Below are positions 8,479-17,328 of a stretch of DNA of 64,000 nt, piece after piece. A model generated the notes under the pieces. The model was not told the origin of the DNA, made no database searches, and saw only the letters and a program-made list of their open reading frames with translations. Numbering within the stretch: position 1 is the stretch's first letter; each line of letters opens with the position of its first letter. The DNA comes from Desulforamulus profundi (GTDB lineage Bacteria; Bacillota_B; Desulfotomaculia; Desulfotomaculales; Desulfotomaculaceae), in assembly GCF_002607855.1 (NCBI RefSeq), contig NZ_AWQQ01000116.1:2627-66626 (forward strand). Direction: 5' to 3'. The translations under genes and the position numbers were made by a program.

Positions 8479-9161
8479 TTGTCAGCTGGCTGTCGGTATT
8501 TTTTTAATCCGTCTATATCTTTAATAATCAGGTTTTTCTGCTGAACTTTAATTAAACCCTTTAAAGTTAAATCCTTAAAAAGGTTTGCCAGGGTCTGTCG
8601 GCTGCTGCCGATCATACTAGCAATCTCTTCTCTGGTAAAGGTGAGCCGAATGACAATCCCTTGATCTGTTTTGGTTCCGCTATTCCTGGCCCATTCCAGC
8701 AATAAGGATATCAGCCTGACACCGGCTTCTTCAAAAACTAAACTCTCAATAACATCCATGGACCCCTTGAGGGTATCCCCCAAAACCCCGGCCAAGCCCA
8801 ACATCAAATTAGGTACTTTAACCAGCATTTCCTTAAAAACCTCCATCGGGATGGCCGCTATCTTCACGGGTTCCAACGCTTGTCCAAAGGTGCGGGTATG
8901 CCCGCTGTAAACATCCCCGGCAGTTAGGATGGTCAGGGTAAACTCTTTTCCCTGGGGATAGCTTAGATAAACCCGCACCTTCCCTTCCAGGATTAATAAA
9001 ATGGACTTGTGGAATTTACCGGGTGAAAAAACGATTTCCTTACGGTTAAAACGGTATTCTGTAAAACAGTGCTGGTAGTCCTCCAGATCTTCCAATTTAA
9101 CGCCGCCAAACAGATCAGTTTTTCTTAAGCCTCCGAGACTCTTAATTCCTAACACCCCCAC
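8475..9161 (-). CDS. cooA: CooA-like CO-sensing transcriptional activator (CRP/FNR family)
   Basis: 228 residues with an N-terminal effector domain and a C-terminal helix-turn-helix. LTAGDVYSGHTR aligns with the CooA segment around its haem-ligand histidine (GDMFCMH in Rhodospirillum rubrum), making His88 the probable distal-switch ligand; the neighbouring Cys is Ser here. The DNA-binding helix FTREEIASMIGSSRQT is nearly identical to CooA. When CO binds, CooA activates CO-oxidation genes; the adjacent cooS promoter has a fitting operator. The GTG start at 9161 has no clear ribosome binding site and follows a run of G, so the true start could lie upstream in another frame (ATGAGTAAG at about 9180) if one G is wrong. 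A general CRP regulator is the alternative. Confidence 0.8.
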   Translation of the reverse strand: MGVLGIKSLGGLRKTDLFGGVKLEDLEDYQHCFTEYRFNRKEIVFSPGKFHKSILLILEGKVRVYLSYPQGKEFTLTILTAGDVYSGHTRTFGQALEPVKIAAIPMEVFKEMLVKVPNLMLGLAGVLGDTLKGSMDVIESLVFEEAGVRLISLLLEWARNSGTKTDQGIVIRLTFTREEIASMIGSSRQTLANLFKDLTLKGLIKVQQKNLIIKDIDGLKKYRQPADN

Positions 9162-9310
9162 CGGCTTTGGTCTTACTCATTATTTTCATATAAGATGTGA
9201 TAAAAAGCAATTAGCAGCCGGTTAGTGGGTGCCAGGCAGTGCGGCCGAGCCAGGTTGCGTCGTATAGCGGGCCAAAAGCATTTGTGCTGAAGGGATTGAG
9301 CCACGAAATA

Positions 9311-9544
9311 CTAAACGGGAAGGCTGATGCGGTTGCCTGTGCAGAAAGCAATATCAGGCAATAAACCATAGGTCTGGTCGACTATCCCTTTTTTAGCCTT
9401 TGCCTGCTTGGACTTTAACACAATCCTTCCTTCCTCAACATAACAAGCCAGGGTATCCCCTTCTTTAAGGTTAAGGTTAAGGCTATTTCTAGCTTCTACA
9501 GGTATAACAATTTGACCTCTTGAAGAAATCTTGACAGTATACAT
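9311..9544 (-). CDS. AbrB/SpoVT-family DNA-binding protein (antitoxin-like)
   Basis: 77 residues. Residues 1-45 (YTVKISSRGQIVIPVEARNS, then LKEGDTLACYVEEGRIVLK) form the swapped-hairpin AbrB domain. Such small proteins are usually antitoxins paired with a PIN or MazF toxin, or transition-state regulators. No toxin frame follows on the minus strand down to 9180, so it is an orphan or its partner is lost. The C-terminal tail after KAKKG is unlike a typical toxin-binding region. A -10 box inside an inverted repeat lies upstream, suggesting autorepression. Confidence 0.75.
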   Translation of the reverse strand: MYTVKISSRGQIVIPVEARNSLNLNLKEGDTLACYVEEGRIVLKSKQAKAKKGIVDQTYGLLPDIAFCTGNRISLPV

Positions 9545-9569
9545 TTCTTACACCTTCTTATGTTACTTA

Positions 9570-9606
9570 TTATTCTTATTATATCTTAAGAATAATTTAC
9601 TGTCAT
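9570..9606 (-). promoter_or_regulatory. abrB-like gene promoter overlapping an inverted repeat
   Basis: On the minus strand ATGACA (9606-9601), 17 bp, TATAAT (9583-9578). TTATTCTTA (9570-9578) and TAAGAATAA (9587-9595) form a 9-8-9 dyad that overlaps the -10 box, the expected layout for an autorepressor. Confidence 0.55.
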
Positions 9607-9666
9607 AATTTAGTTGGTTACAAGAGGGGGAGTAGCCTGCTACCCCCCGGTTGTATCAAAACCGTG

Positions 9667-9845
9667 CTAGATTACTCGATTCCCCTCGGAGGGGTATCTT
9701 TTCTCTTTGCCGCCGACTCGCTGGTGGGCGAGTCCATGCAGAACCCGGCCAAATACTATCGCAACAATGTGGCCAGTATTGATCAATTTCTTGTAATCTA
9801 CATAACCCCGGTCAAAGACATTTAGGACATCACTATTGTCTAACC
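9667..9845 (-). mobile_element. IS4-type transposase remnant
   Basis: The minus-strand frame contains DVLNVFDRGYVDYKKLI (about 9784-9835). This matches the second catalytic Asp region of IS4 transposases (xxFDRGYxDYK). The rest does not match in any single frame, and no terminal repeats or target duplication could be recognised. It abuts the 3' end of the LysR gene. A dead fragment is the most likely reading. Confidence 0.45.
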
Positions 9846-10741
9846 CCCATGGAGCAAAAAGAAATGAGAAAAGCAATAAACTCCTCCATCGCCGGGGATT
9901 GAAATTTTCCTTTGTGATAAATTAGATAAAACTGACGAAATAAAGGTAAATCTTTTATTTTAACAGGGACAAGGGTTCCCAGCTTTAATTCCTTTTGTAC
10001 CGCCCATTTGGAAATAATCGTTGTTCCAAACCCCGCTTCCACAGCCGCCTTTACTGCTTCCGTACTTCCTAATTCCATTACCACATTCAAGAAAGCCAGG
10101 TCTACCCCCACCTCTTCCAGTCGCTCTTCAGTAATCCTCCTGGTGCCAGATCCTTGTTCCCTTAGAACCAAGGGTAAGGCTACAAGTTCATCTAATGAAA
10201 TAACCTGTTGTTGAGCCAGTGGATGGTCTTTTGGTATCACAACAATGAGTTCGTCATGCAGGAAGGGTTTCACGGTCAATTCCAAATTTTCCACCCGGTC
10301 TTCCACCAGTCCCAAATCTAGCTCGTGCTTCACTACCATACTCACGATATGTTCTGTGTTTGTCACCTGGAGTAAGGCTTTTACCTGGGGATGTTGTTGA
10401 TTAAATGCCCCCAGTATTTTTGGAATAACGTATTCCCCTAACGTAAAACTTGCCCCCAGTGATAATGGCCCCTGGATACTGCCGGTAAATCTTGCGATAT
10501 CTTTTTCTGCCGCATCGATTAAGGATAATACCTTGTCCACATATTGATACAAGATTCGGCCAGCTTCTGTAATCGTTACCTGATGGGTGTTACGCTCGAA
10601 CAATCTGGTGCCAAAATAGTCCTCCAAGGACTTAATGTGCATGCTGACTGCCGGTTGAGAAATAAAAAGGGCCTGTGCAGCCCCTGAAAAACTTTTTTTG
10701 TCTGCCACTGCCTTAAAAATCTGAAATTGGTATAAACTCAA
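9833..10741 (-). CDS. LysR-family transcriptional regulator
   Basis: 302 residues from TTG 10741, chosen because AGGAGG lies eight bases upstream. The N-terminal winged helix is clear (FKAVADKKSFSGAAQALFIS, QPAVSMHIKSLEDYFGTRLF). The C-terminal substrate-binding domain contains SLGASFTLGEYVIPKILGAF and VREQGSG-type segments as in CysB/CysL-like regulators. It lies 12 bp after the YeiH-type exporter and is co-transcribed with it. It probably controls that gene in response to a sulfur or other small anion ligand, a pairing known for yeiH/yeiE-type loci. The last few residues run into the IS4 remnant, so the extreme C-terminus may be altered. Confidence 0.85.
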   Translation of the reverse strand: MSLYQFQIFKAVADKKSFSGAAQALFISQPAVSMHIKSLEDYFGTRLFERNTHQVTITEAGRILYQYVDKVLSLIDAAEKDIARFTGSIQGPLSLGASFTLGEYVIPKILGAFNQQHPQVKALLQVTNTEHIVSMVVKHELDLGLVEDRVENLELTVKPFLHDELIVVIPKDHPLAQQQVISLDELVALPLVLREQGSGTRRITEERLEEVGVDLAFLNVVMELGSTEAVKAAVEAGFGTTIISKWAVQKELKLGTLVPVKIKDLPLFRQFYLIYHKGKFQSPAMEEFIAFLISFCSMGVRQ

Positions 10742-10753
10742 ATACGATTCCTC

Positions 10754-11782
10754 CTAGAAACCAATTATGTGGATGGCTAAAAAACCAGCAATTGAAATAA
10801 TAACAGAACCAATTATACCAATAAGAAATGCCTTTTGTCCCATTCGTTTGAACATTTTTAAATTGACGCTAAGTCCCATACCTGCCATAGCTACAGTTAA
10901 AATTATAGCACTGGCCTGCAACATAAGTGAAACAAGTTTTTTATCTATTATACCAACAGTATTAAGACAACTCATAGCAATAAAACCAAAGATAAACCAG
11001 GGAATTGTAATCTCATTTATTCCACTCTTTTCTTTATCCTTAATACGCAAGTTGAACCAAAAACTCGTTACTAGAGTAACAGGAACAATCATTGCCACCC
11101 GGCCAAGTTTCGTCAAGATAGCCATGTCTGCAGCTGCACTACCAAAAGGTTGAGAAGCTGCTACTACATGGGCCACCTCATGAAGGGTTGCTCCGGCAAA
11201 GATCCCATATTCTTTTAAACTCAAACCTAAATAAGGTTGTAACAAAATGTAAATAATACTCCCAAAGGTTCCCAGGATGGCAACCGTTGCTACCGATACT
11301 ACTGTTTCATCCTCATCGGATTTAATCGTTGGTGCAATGGCGGCAATGGCGGCTGCACCGCAAATCCCAGTTCCTACCGCCGTTAATAAGGCAAGTTTTT
11401 TCTCAACACGATATATTCTCCCCAAATAGTAAATAATACCAATAGCTAAAACAATAACTGAGACATCAAGAAGAATTATTTGTGGACCCGCAGTGAAGAT
11501 AGCATTCAGATTAAGTCGTACACCCATTAAAATAATTCCCAGTTGTAGAAGTTTTTTACTTGCAAATCTTATACCGGCACTGGCATGAGCAGGTATTCCC
11601 ATCAGGGCCCGCCATGTTACCCCCACTATAATTGCAATAATTAAGGGACCAGGTATCGATAAAAGAGGGAGACTCACGATGTTGTGAGTAAGCACCCCCA
11701 CCACTACTGCCAGAATAAGTCCCCGGATTTCACCCCGAAATTTTCTTTGTTGGTTGCTGTTAAGTAAAGCATTTCCTTGCAT
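10754..11782 (-). CDS. YeiH/UPF0324 family putative sulfate exporter
   Basis: A polytopic membrane protein of 342 residues with about ten hydrophobic helices. Family blocks are visible: AGIRFASKKLLQLGIILMGVRL, AVGTGICGAAAIAAIAPTIK and GIFAGATLHEVAHVVAAS. The start is taken as ATG 11782, because GGAG lies nine bases before it and directly abuts the upstream ATG at 11791. Members are annotated as sulfate exporters, but direct transport evidence is thin. In a sulfate-reducing lineage, sulfite or sulfonate release is also plausible. The LysR gene follows at 12 bp. Base composition here is clearly lower in G+C than the envelope genes to the right. Confidence 0.85.
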   Translation of the reverse strand: MQGNALLNSNQQRKFRGEIRGLILAVVVGVLTHNIVSLPLLSIPGPLIIAIIVGVTWRALMGIPAHASAGIRFASKKLLQLGIILMGVRLNLNAIFTAGPQIILLDVSVIVLAIGIIYYLGRIYRVEKKLALLTAVGTGICGAAAIAAIAPTIKSDEDETVVSVATVAILGTFGSIIYILLQPYLGLSLKEYGIFAGATLHEVAHVVAASQPFGSAAADMAILTKLGRVAMIVPVTLVTSFWFNLRIKDKEKSGINEITIPWFIFGFIAMSCLNTVGIIDKKLVSLMLQASAIILTVAMAGMGLSVNLKMFKRMGQKAFLIGIIGSVIISIAGFLAIHIIGF

Positions 11783-12230
11783 AATAACCATCTCCTAACA
11801 ATTTGCTCTGTGCAAGTCTAAGTCTAATGGGATTATTTTTAAATTGGAAATAATTCATGATGATAAACCCTATAAAGATATGCTTATAAACCTATCCTTT
11901 ATCGGGTGTTACCAGTTTTCATGTTTCTTGCTGATTTCAAGTTTAAAAAAGCAGACTAAATACTCCGGTTGGTGGAAAAATATCGATTAAGGGAAACGAG
12001 GTATAGCTTTGCAACCTCAACTAAATGCGCTGCAAAAATACGCTATTAGAATCTAGGAGTGCATTTGCAAAACGGGGTGACCTTTATGGGTGAAATTTAA
12101 CTTTTTGGCAGGAAAAGGCACAAGGCGTGACGAAGTACAAGGGGTGACGCAGTTAGAAGTAATGCCGGGAATATTTTTGAAGTGTTTTGCTGTTCTTTTG
12201 CTTAAAAAATCAGAAACGGAGGCAGTGGTT
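11783..12230. other. Intergenic stretch without a supported gene
   Basis: The region holds the divergent control regions of the yeiH-like gene and the phasin-like gene. ATTATTT (11832-11838) and AAATAAT (11848-11854) form a 7-9-7 dyad that could be a LysR site. No RNA gene or riboswitch was recognised. Confidence 0.35.
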
Positions 12231-12524
12231 ATGATGGATTTCATCAAAAAAGGATTAGCGTTCGGACTTGGTTTAGCCGTTACAAGTAAGGAACAAGCGG
12301 AAAAGTTTGTCAATGAGTTGGTAAAAAAAGGTGAACTGTCTCAGGAAGAATCGAAGGATATGATCAACCAACTCATTCAACGAGGCGAAGAAGAAAAAAA
12401 AGAAATAAAACGCATTATGCGTGAGCAACTCAAACAAATGATGGACGAATTGAATTTAGCCACAAAGGATGATATCAATAGATTGGAACAACGAATTCAG
12501 AATCTGGAAAAACGAGACGAGTAG
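12231..12524 (+). CDS. Phasin-family-like small helical protein
   Basis: 97 residues from ATG 12231, with GGAGG eight bases upstream; a longer upstream reading in the same frame has no ribosome binding site. It has an N-terminal FIKKGLAFGLGLAVTSKEQAEKFVNELVKKG, an amphipathic segment like the polyhydroxyalkanoate granule-associated phasin fold. A charged coiled coil follows, ending in NRLEQRIQNLEKR. It lies 49 bp before the AarF/UbiB kinase gene, a pairing seen in other Bacillota, so the two probably act together on lipid or quinone-related membranes. No polyester synthase is present, so granule binding is not implied. Confidence 0.65.
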   Translation: MMDFIKKGLAFGLGLAVTSKEQAEKFVNELVKKGELSQEESKDMINQLIQRGEEEKKEIKRIMREQLKQMMDELNLATKDDINRLEQRIQNLEKRDE

Positions 12525-12573
12525 ACGAGGGGGATCAATCATTCAGGTCCCCCGTTGTTAAGGGGACGTATTG

Positions 12574-14250
12574 ATGCTCGGAAAAAGGATGCGCCATATC
12601 AGTCGTTATCGAGATATTGTAATCGCTTTGGTTCGCCATGGATTTGGAATCGTTGTCGAGGAAATTGGTTTTGCTCATTTTCTCTCCTTCCCCCAGAGAC
12701 TGTTCTTCGAGACAAAGGGAAAGGATTCAAAAACCACTGGCGAACGTATAAGGCTTGTTCTGCAAGAATTAGGTCCGACTTTCGTTAAATTGGGGCAGAT
12801 CGCAAGTACGCGCCCCGATTTGCTCCCCGAAGATATCGTCCGTGAACTGGAAAAATTACAGGACAGGGTCCCTCCTTTTTCTTTTCAAGAAGTGCGTGAG
12901 ATTGTTCAAGAGGAATTGGGGGGAGATCTGGAAGAAATTTTTTGTCATTTTGAGGATTCTCCATTAGCTGCCGCTTCGATCGGACAAGTCCACCAGGCAA
13001 TCCTGTGTTCTGGTGAAAAAGTGGCGATAAAAATTCAACGTCCTAATATCACCACTGTTATTGAAACAGATTTGGAAATCCTTCAGGATTTGGCTACTTT
13101 GGCTGAACACCGTTTGGAATGGGCGGCAAGGTATCAAATCCGGGATATGGCAGAGGAATTTTCCAAGTCCCTTCGAGCCGAGCTCGATTATACGATTGAA
13201 GGACGAAATGCAGAGAAAATCTCCAATCAATTCAGAGACGATTCTAAAATATATGTTCCAAAAGTGTTTTGGGAGTATTCCACCAAAAGAGTATTAACTA
13301 TGGAATACATCGAAGGTGTAAAATTCAATGAATTAGAAAAACTTAAGCAAAAGGGATATAATGCCAAAATGCTGGCGGAAAGTCTAGCGAAGGCGATCTT
13401 TCACCAAATTTTCATCGACGGTTTCTTCCATGGGGACCCTCATCCCGGAAATGTCTTGGTGTTGCCGGGAGAGGTGATTGCGTTTATAGATTTCGGCATG
13501 GTAGGACGCCTTACTCCCGAGATGAAATACCATTTTTCTTCATTGGTTATTGCCTTAATGCGTCAAAGTACGGACGGGGTGATAAAAGCCATCCTTCTCA
13601 TGGGACTGGTGCCTGATGATGTGGATATGATGCAGTTGCGAGACGATGTAGAACAATTAAGGGAGAAGTATTACGGTGTCCCATTAAGTCAAATAAGTCT
13701 TGGAAAGGCCGTCAATGATCTATTTAGTGTAGCATTTCGACACTCAATCCGAATTCCTGCAGCCTTAACGTTATTAGGTAAGACTTTGCTGACGATTGAA
13801 GGCGTCGTTGAAAAACTAGATCCTGACTTTAGTATCCTCAATATAGCTGAGCCATTCGGGCGTCAACTGTTAAAGGAACGACTTCATCCTAAAAGTTTAG
13901 CGGAAACTGCATGGAAGCATGTTTCCGATTATGGTGAGTTGCTGTTTGATCTTCCTAAACACATTAAAGAATTAACCTCTTTAATCAAACGGGGGCGACT
14001 TCGTCTTGAAATCGACATCCCTGAACTTGATCTTTTGTTAAAGAAACTGGATCGGATCAGCAATCGATTATCATTTAGCATTGTTTTATTGGCGTTCAGC
14101 ATCATAATGGTAGGTATTATTATTGGTTCTTCTCTAGGTAGACAATCAACCTTACTGTGGAAAATTCCGGCGATTGAGATTGGTTTTGGTGTGGCAACAT
14201 TAATGTTTTTGTGGCTGTTATATTCGATTTTTAAATCGGGGAGATTTTAG
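12574..14250 (+). CDS. AarF/ABC1/UbiB atypical kinase family protein
   Basis: 558 residues from ATG 12574. The KxGQ motif (FVKLGQIASTRPDLLPEDI) and the Ala-rich loop (AAASIGQVHQA) are present. So are the catalytic lysine strand (KVAIKIQRP), HGDPHPGNV and IDFGMVG, which together define the UbiB family. Two transmembrane helices close the C-terminus (ILLAFSIIMVGIIIGSSLG; IGFGVATLMFLWLLYSIF). UbiB proteins hydrolyse ATP to help move or modify isoprenoid lipids such as quinones. Anaerobic Peptococcaceae make menaquinone, so this is plausible but unproven. The gene is intact and AT-richer than the envelope genes to its right, hinting at a separate origin for 10.7-14.3 kb. Confidence 0.9.
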   Translation: MLGKRMRHISRYRDIVIALVRHGFGIVVEEIGFAHFLSFPQRLFFETKGKDSKTTGERIRLVLQELGPTFVKLGQIASTRPDLLPEDIVRELEKLQDRVPPFSFQEVREIVQEELGGDLEEIFCHFEDSPLAAASIGQVHQAILCSGEKVAIKIQRPNITTVIETDLEILQDLATLAEHRLEWAARYQIRDMAEEFSKSLRAELDYTIEGRNAEKISNQFRDDSKIYVPKVFWEYSTKRVLTMEYIEGVKFNELEKLKQKGYNAKMLAESLAKAIFHQIFIDGFFHGDPHPGNVLVLPGEVIAFIDFGMVGRLTPEMKYHFSSLVIALMRQSTDGVIKAILLMGLVPDDVDMMQLRDDVEQLREKYYGVPLSQISLGKAVNDLFSVAFRHSIRIPAALTLLGKTLLTIEGVVEKLDPDFSILNIAEPFGRQLLKERLHPKSLAETAWKHVSDYGELLFDLPKHIKELTSLIKRGRLRLEIDIPELDLLLKKLDRISNRLSFSIVLLAFSIIMVGIIIGSSLGRQSTLLWKIPAIEIGFGVATLMFLWLLYSIFKSGRF

Positions 14251-14326
14251 CAGACTTACAGGAAAATTTCTAATGGAGGTGTAAAGTCTGGTCAGGGCTT
14301 AACTGGATTAAAAACAGTTAGGTTTT

Positions 14327-15081
14327 TTGAACCGGGCGAAATGTTTTTTGAGTCGTATCAATTTGCTTGGTGCATGGATAGATAATTTAGACATGAAAGA
14401 TACTGTAATTAAGGCAACATCCTTTATTAAAAACAGTACAAAGAGTCATGAAATTATTACATTAAATCCTGAATTCCTCTTCAGGGCTCAAAGTAAATGT
14501 GAGCTGTTAAAATTAGTTAATGAGGCAGATTTAGTGACTCCTGATGGAGCGGGTATTGTTTGGGCTTCTAAAATTGCAGGTACGCCTGTTCCGGAAAGAG
14601 TAACAGGCATTGACTTAATGTTAAATTTGATGCCTTTGGCAGAAAAAGAAGGGTGGGGGATATTTTTATTCGGAGCCTCACCCGGGGTAGCAGAAGAGGC
14701 GGCAGAAAACTTAAAAAACAATATCCGAGACTGAACATTGTAGGCACCCGCCATGGGTATTTTAAGGAAGACCAAGAAGAAGAGATTGTTAACCAAATAA
14801 TTGCCGCCAAACCTCATCTGCTCTTTGTGGCTTTAGGTATGCCTAAACAGGAGCTGTGGATTTATAAGCACAAAGATCGTTTAGGGGTTCCGGTTTCTAT
14901 AGGGGTAGGCGGCAGTCTTGATGTTATAGCCGGCAGGGTGCAGCGGGTTTCGCCTTGGTTACAAAAGATGCACTTAGAGTGGCTGGGGCGGTTAATTAAG
15001 GAACCCCACCGTTGGAGGAGGCAGTTGGTTTTACCCAAGTTTGCCTGGTTGGTGATAAAAAAATATGTTCTTAAGTTATAA
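14327..15081 (+). CDS. WecG/TagA/CpsF family glycosyltransferase (frameshifted near 14722)
   Basis: Two frames join into 251 residues if one A is restored in the A-run near 14722. The first half has ITLNPEFLFRAQ and DLVTPDGAGIVWASKIAG, with the conserved Thr-Pro-Asp-Gly. The second has KPHLLFVALGMPKQELWIYK and GVGGSLDVIAGRVQRVSPW. This GT26 family adds N-acetylmannosaminyl-type sugars to an undecaprenyl-linked GlcNAc during teichoic acid or exopolysaccharide synthesis. The TagO-like gene at 29.6 kb could provide that lipid acceptor. The start is uncertain; TTG 14327 lacks a good ribosome binding site. A terminator overlaps the stop codon. Confidence 0.82.
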
Positions 15082-15117
15082 CACCCCTGAAATTTTAACA
15101 AGGGTGTTATCTTTTTG
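15078..15117 (+). terminator. Rho-independent terminator after tagA-like gene
   Basis: ATAACACCC pairs with GGGTGTTAT (15102-15110) and is followed by CTTTTTG. The stem includes the stop codon. Confidence 0.75.
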
Positions 15118-15223
15118 CAGCTGTCTTCGTCTTTATTAGTAGAATTTTTGAAGGTAGACAGGGGTCAACGTCGAATATAGAGTTAATCTCACATATTACT
15201 TTGAGTGGCCCCAATTATTAGCG

Positions 15224-15253
15224 TTGAATGTTACTGGTGAACAATGTTACAAT
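15224..15253 (+). promoter_or_regulatory. SigA-type promoter of the LCP gene
   Basis: TTGAAT (15224-15229), 18 bp, TACAAT (15248-15253), with the ATG at 15288. Between it and the start lies the leader motif TGCCGGTTAGCTCGGAGG (15263-15280), shared with the tagO-like gene. Confidence 0.55.
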
Positions 15254-15287
15254 AATTTTGTATGCCGGTTAGCTCGGAGGTGGCAAA

Positions 15288-16544
15288 ATGGAACGAAAAA
15301 AACGCAGAAAGCTGAAAATACTTCCCTTTATATTGTTCTGTTCCTTCTTAGTGCTGGTCTTAGGTGTGGGTTACGTTTTAGCGAACCAGTTTCTTTTTGA
15401 CGGAAAAGGGCCTCTATCGATGGGTGCTAAGGAATCGGACGAAGATAACCCATTTAAAGACCGCATGAACTTTCTTCTCATGGGGATTGACGCCCGGGAG
15501 GGGGAGACCAATACCCGTACGGATACCATTATGTTGGTGAGTGTGGATAAGAAAAAGAATCGAATTGCCATGATTTCTTTGCCCCGGGACACCAGGGTCA
15601 ATATTCCCGGTCATGGCTTTGACAAGATTAACTCGGCCAATGTTTACGGTGGACCCCAGTTGGTCATGGAAACCGTTTCTGATTTGACGGGGGTTAAGAT
15701 TGACCATTATTTGATGACCAACGTCCGTGGCTTCCGGGACATTGTTGACGCCCTGGGCGGGGTAACCATTGATGTGGAAAAGAGGATGTATCACTACGAT
15801 CCCTATGATGAGCCGGACCTGCGCAAAATTGATTTGCACCCTGGTGTGCAGAGGATGGATGGGAATAAGGCCCTCCAGTATGTGCGCTTTAGAAGTGACG
15901 CCCTGGGGGATGTGACCCGGACTGAGCGGCAGCAGAAGTTTCTGAAAGCATTGGCCAAGGAAATGATGCAGCCTTCTACCATTACTAAGCTTCCCAAACT
16001 GGTGCCCACCATTAATAAATACCTGGAGACCAACCTTGGCCTCACCCAAATGATTACTCTGGCTAAGGCGGCACAGAATTTAGGAAATGTGGAGATTGTC
16101 ACCCAGACGATGCCAGGAAAGTTTCTGAATATGAACGGTGCCAGCTATTGGAGCGTAGACCCCCAGCAGGCCCGGCTGGTGGCGGAGTCCCTGATTCGGG
16201 ATGGTAAAGTTTATGACGTGGTGTTGGGTGAGGAAAACATAAATACCAGGAATATAGCGAAGGAAACCACTTCAAAGCCAAAGACCAGGGAATATCTCCC
16301 GGCAAACCCGACCACGGATAAAGAGTCTGCTCCTGATTCTGAGACCAAAACAACCCCGGAGGCTAAAGCACCTAAAGGAACCGATGTTGAAATCATCGTG
16401 AATCCTCCCAAGGAATCCGGGGCTGAGCAAACCAATGGCGGAATCGGTACCTCCGGTACTCAGAAGAAACCGGTGAACAACAGTGCCCAGGAAGGTGGGG
16501 CCAATTCCGGGTCCAGCAGCTGGCTTCCTTCTGCACCTCTATAG
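15288..16544 (+). CDS. LytR-CpsA-Psr (LCP) family wall polymer ligase
   Basis: 418 residues with an N-terminal membrane helix (ILPFILFCSFLVLVLGVGYV, about 11-31) and an outer LCP domain. FLLMGIDAREGETNTRTDTI and SLPRDTRVNIPG carry the conserved Asp and Arg residues that bind the polyprenyl pyrophosphate. ALQYVRFRSDALGDVTRTER is the second signature. The enzyme transfers lipid-linked glycopolymers to peptidoglycan. A Pro/Thr/Ser-rich low-complexity tail of about 90 residues is probably surface exposed. The gene is intact, has its own promoter and a strong terminator, and sits between the tagA-like transferase and an acyltransferase/deacetylase pair. Confidence 0.9.
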   Translation: MERKKRRKLKILPFILFCSFLVLVLGVGYVLANQFLFDGKGPLSMGAKESDEDNPFKDRMNFLLMGIDAREGETNTRTDTIMLVSVDKKKNRIAMISLPRDTRVNIPGHGFDKINSANVYGGPQLVMETVSDLTGVKIDHYLMTNVRGFRDIVDALGGVTIDVEKRMYHYDPYDEPDLRKIDLHPGVQRMDGNKALQYVRFRSDALGDVTRTERQQKFLKALAKEMMQPSTITKLPKLVPTINKYLETNLGLTQMITLAKAAQNLGNVEIVTQTMPGKFLNMNGASYWSVDPQQARLVAESLIRDGKVYDVVLGEENINTRNIAKETTSKPKTREYLPANPTTDKESAPDSETKTTPEAKAPKGTDVEIIVNPPKESGAEQTNGGIGTSGTQKKPVNNSAQEGGANSGSSSWLPSAPL

Positions 16545-16575
16545 TAATTCGTCCCTATGTCGTAAAGAATGAATG

Positions 16576-16610
16576 AACCAGGGAGTAAGGGATTTTCTCC
16601 CTGGTTTTTT
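16576..16610 (+). terminator. Rho-independent terminator after the LCP gene
   Basis: AACCAGGGAG (16576-16585) pairs with CTCCCTGGTT (16597-16606), followed by TTTT. Confidence 0.8.
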
Positions 16611-16655
16611 GATTTATTGTTCAAATTTCTGAGGTTTAAGGGAGAACTTTATAGC

Positions 16656-17257
16656 ATGAGACAGATACTCGGTAAACCTATCTTATTTATTATTGTTTTG
16701 TTGATGGTGTTCACTTCTTCTCTGCCGGCCATGGCCAACGAAAGTCAAATTGCCTTTCCGGTAGGTAAGAAAGTCTATTCCATAAACGGGCAGGAAAAAA
16801 CCATGGACGCCCAGACCTTTGTAAGCAACGGGAGGACTTATATACCCTTCGTTACCTGGGAGAATCCCTGGGGGCGGAGGTGAAGTGGGTAAGTGACGGG
16901 GGGAATCACGGGCAGATTATTTTAGTGAAGGGCAGCAATGGTGTGGTTTTTCGCTTGGACAGGAAAGAGTATACGATTATCCGTGGGAACAATGCCACCA
17001 GTGCACAAATGGATGTGGCACCTGTATCCAGGGAAAACCGGTTGTATCTGCCGGCCAGATATGTGGCAGAGGTGTTCGGTTATCAAATGAACTTTGATAC
17101 GGCCAGCAATGCGGTACAGATTTATCCTTCCACGAATCAAACACCTGTTACGGATGCCCCTGAACAGAAAGCACCGGAGATGGTAAAGCCAGATCCGTCT
17201 CTGGTTAACGGGTTGCTTTCCACTGTTTTGCTGCTCTACTCTTTTATGTTTTATTAA
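16656..17257 (+). CDS. Secreted stalk-domain (copper amine oxidase N-terminal-like) protein, frameshifted
   Basis: A signal peptide (FIIVLLMVFTSSLPAMA) leads into QTFVSNGRTYIPF. One C lost near 16847 (TTCGTTAC for TTCCGTTAC) breaks the frame; restored, it reads RYLGESLGAEVKWVSDGG and continues to VAEVFGYQMNFDTASNAVQI. This is one full stalk domain plus a linker and a hydrophobic C-terminus (LLSTVLLLYSFMFY), 200 residues in total. The domain is a small beta module common in surface proteins of Peptococcaceae and carries no copper amine oxidase activity. The hydrophobic end could anchor it to the membrane. Its role is unknown. Confidence 0.7.
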
Positions 17258-17328
17258 TTTTTAAACCTTGTTTGTTACAAATTACCCCTGTTTTTTGTCT
17301 AATGAATAAAGGAAATAGTTGGAGATAA

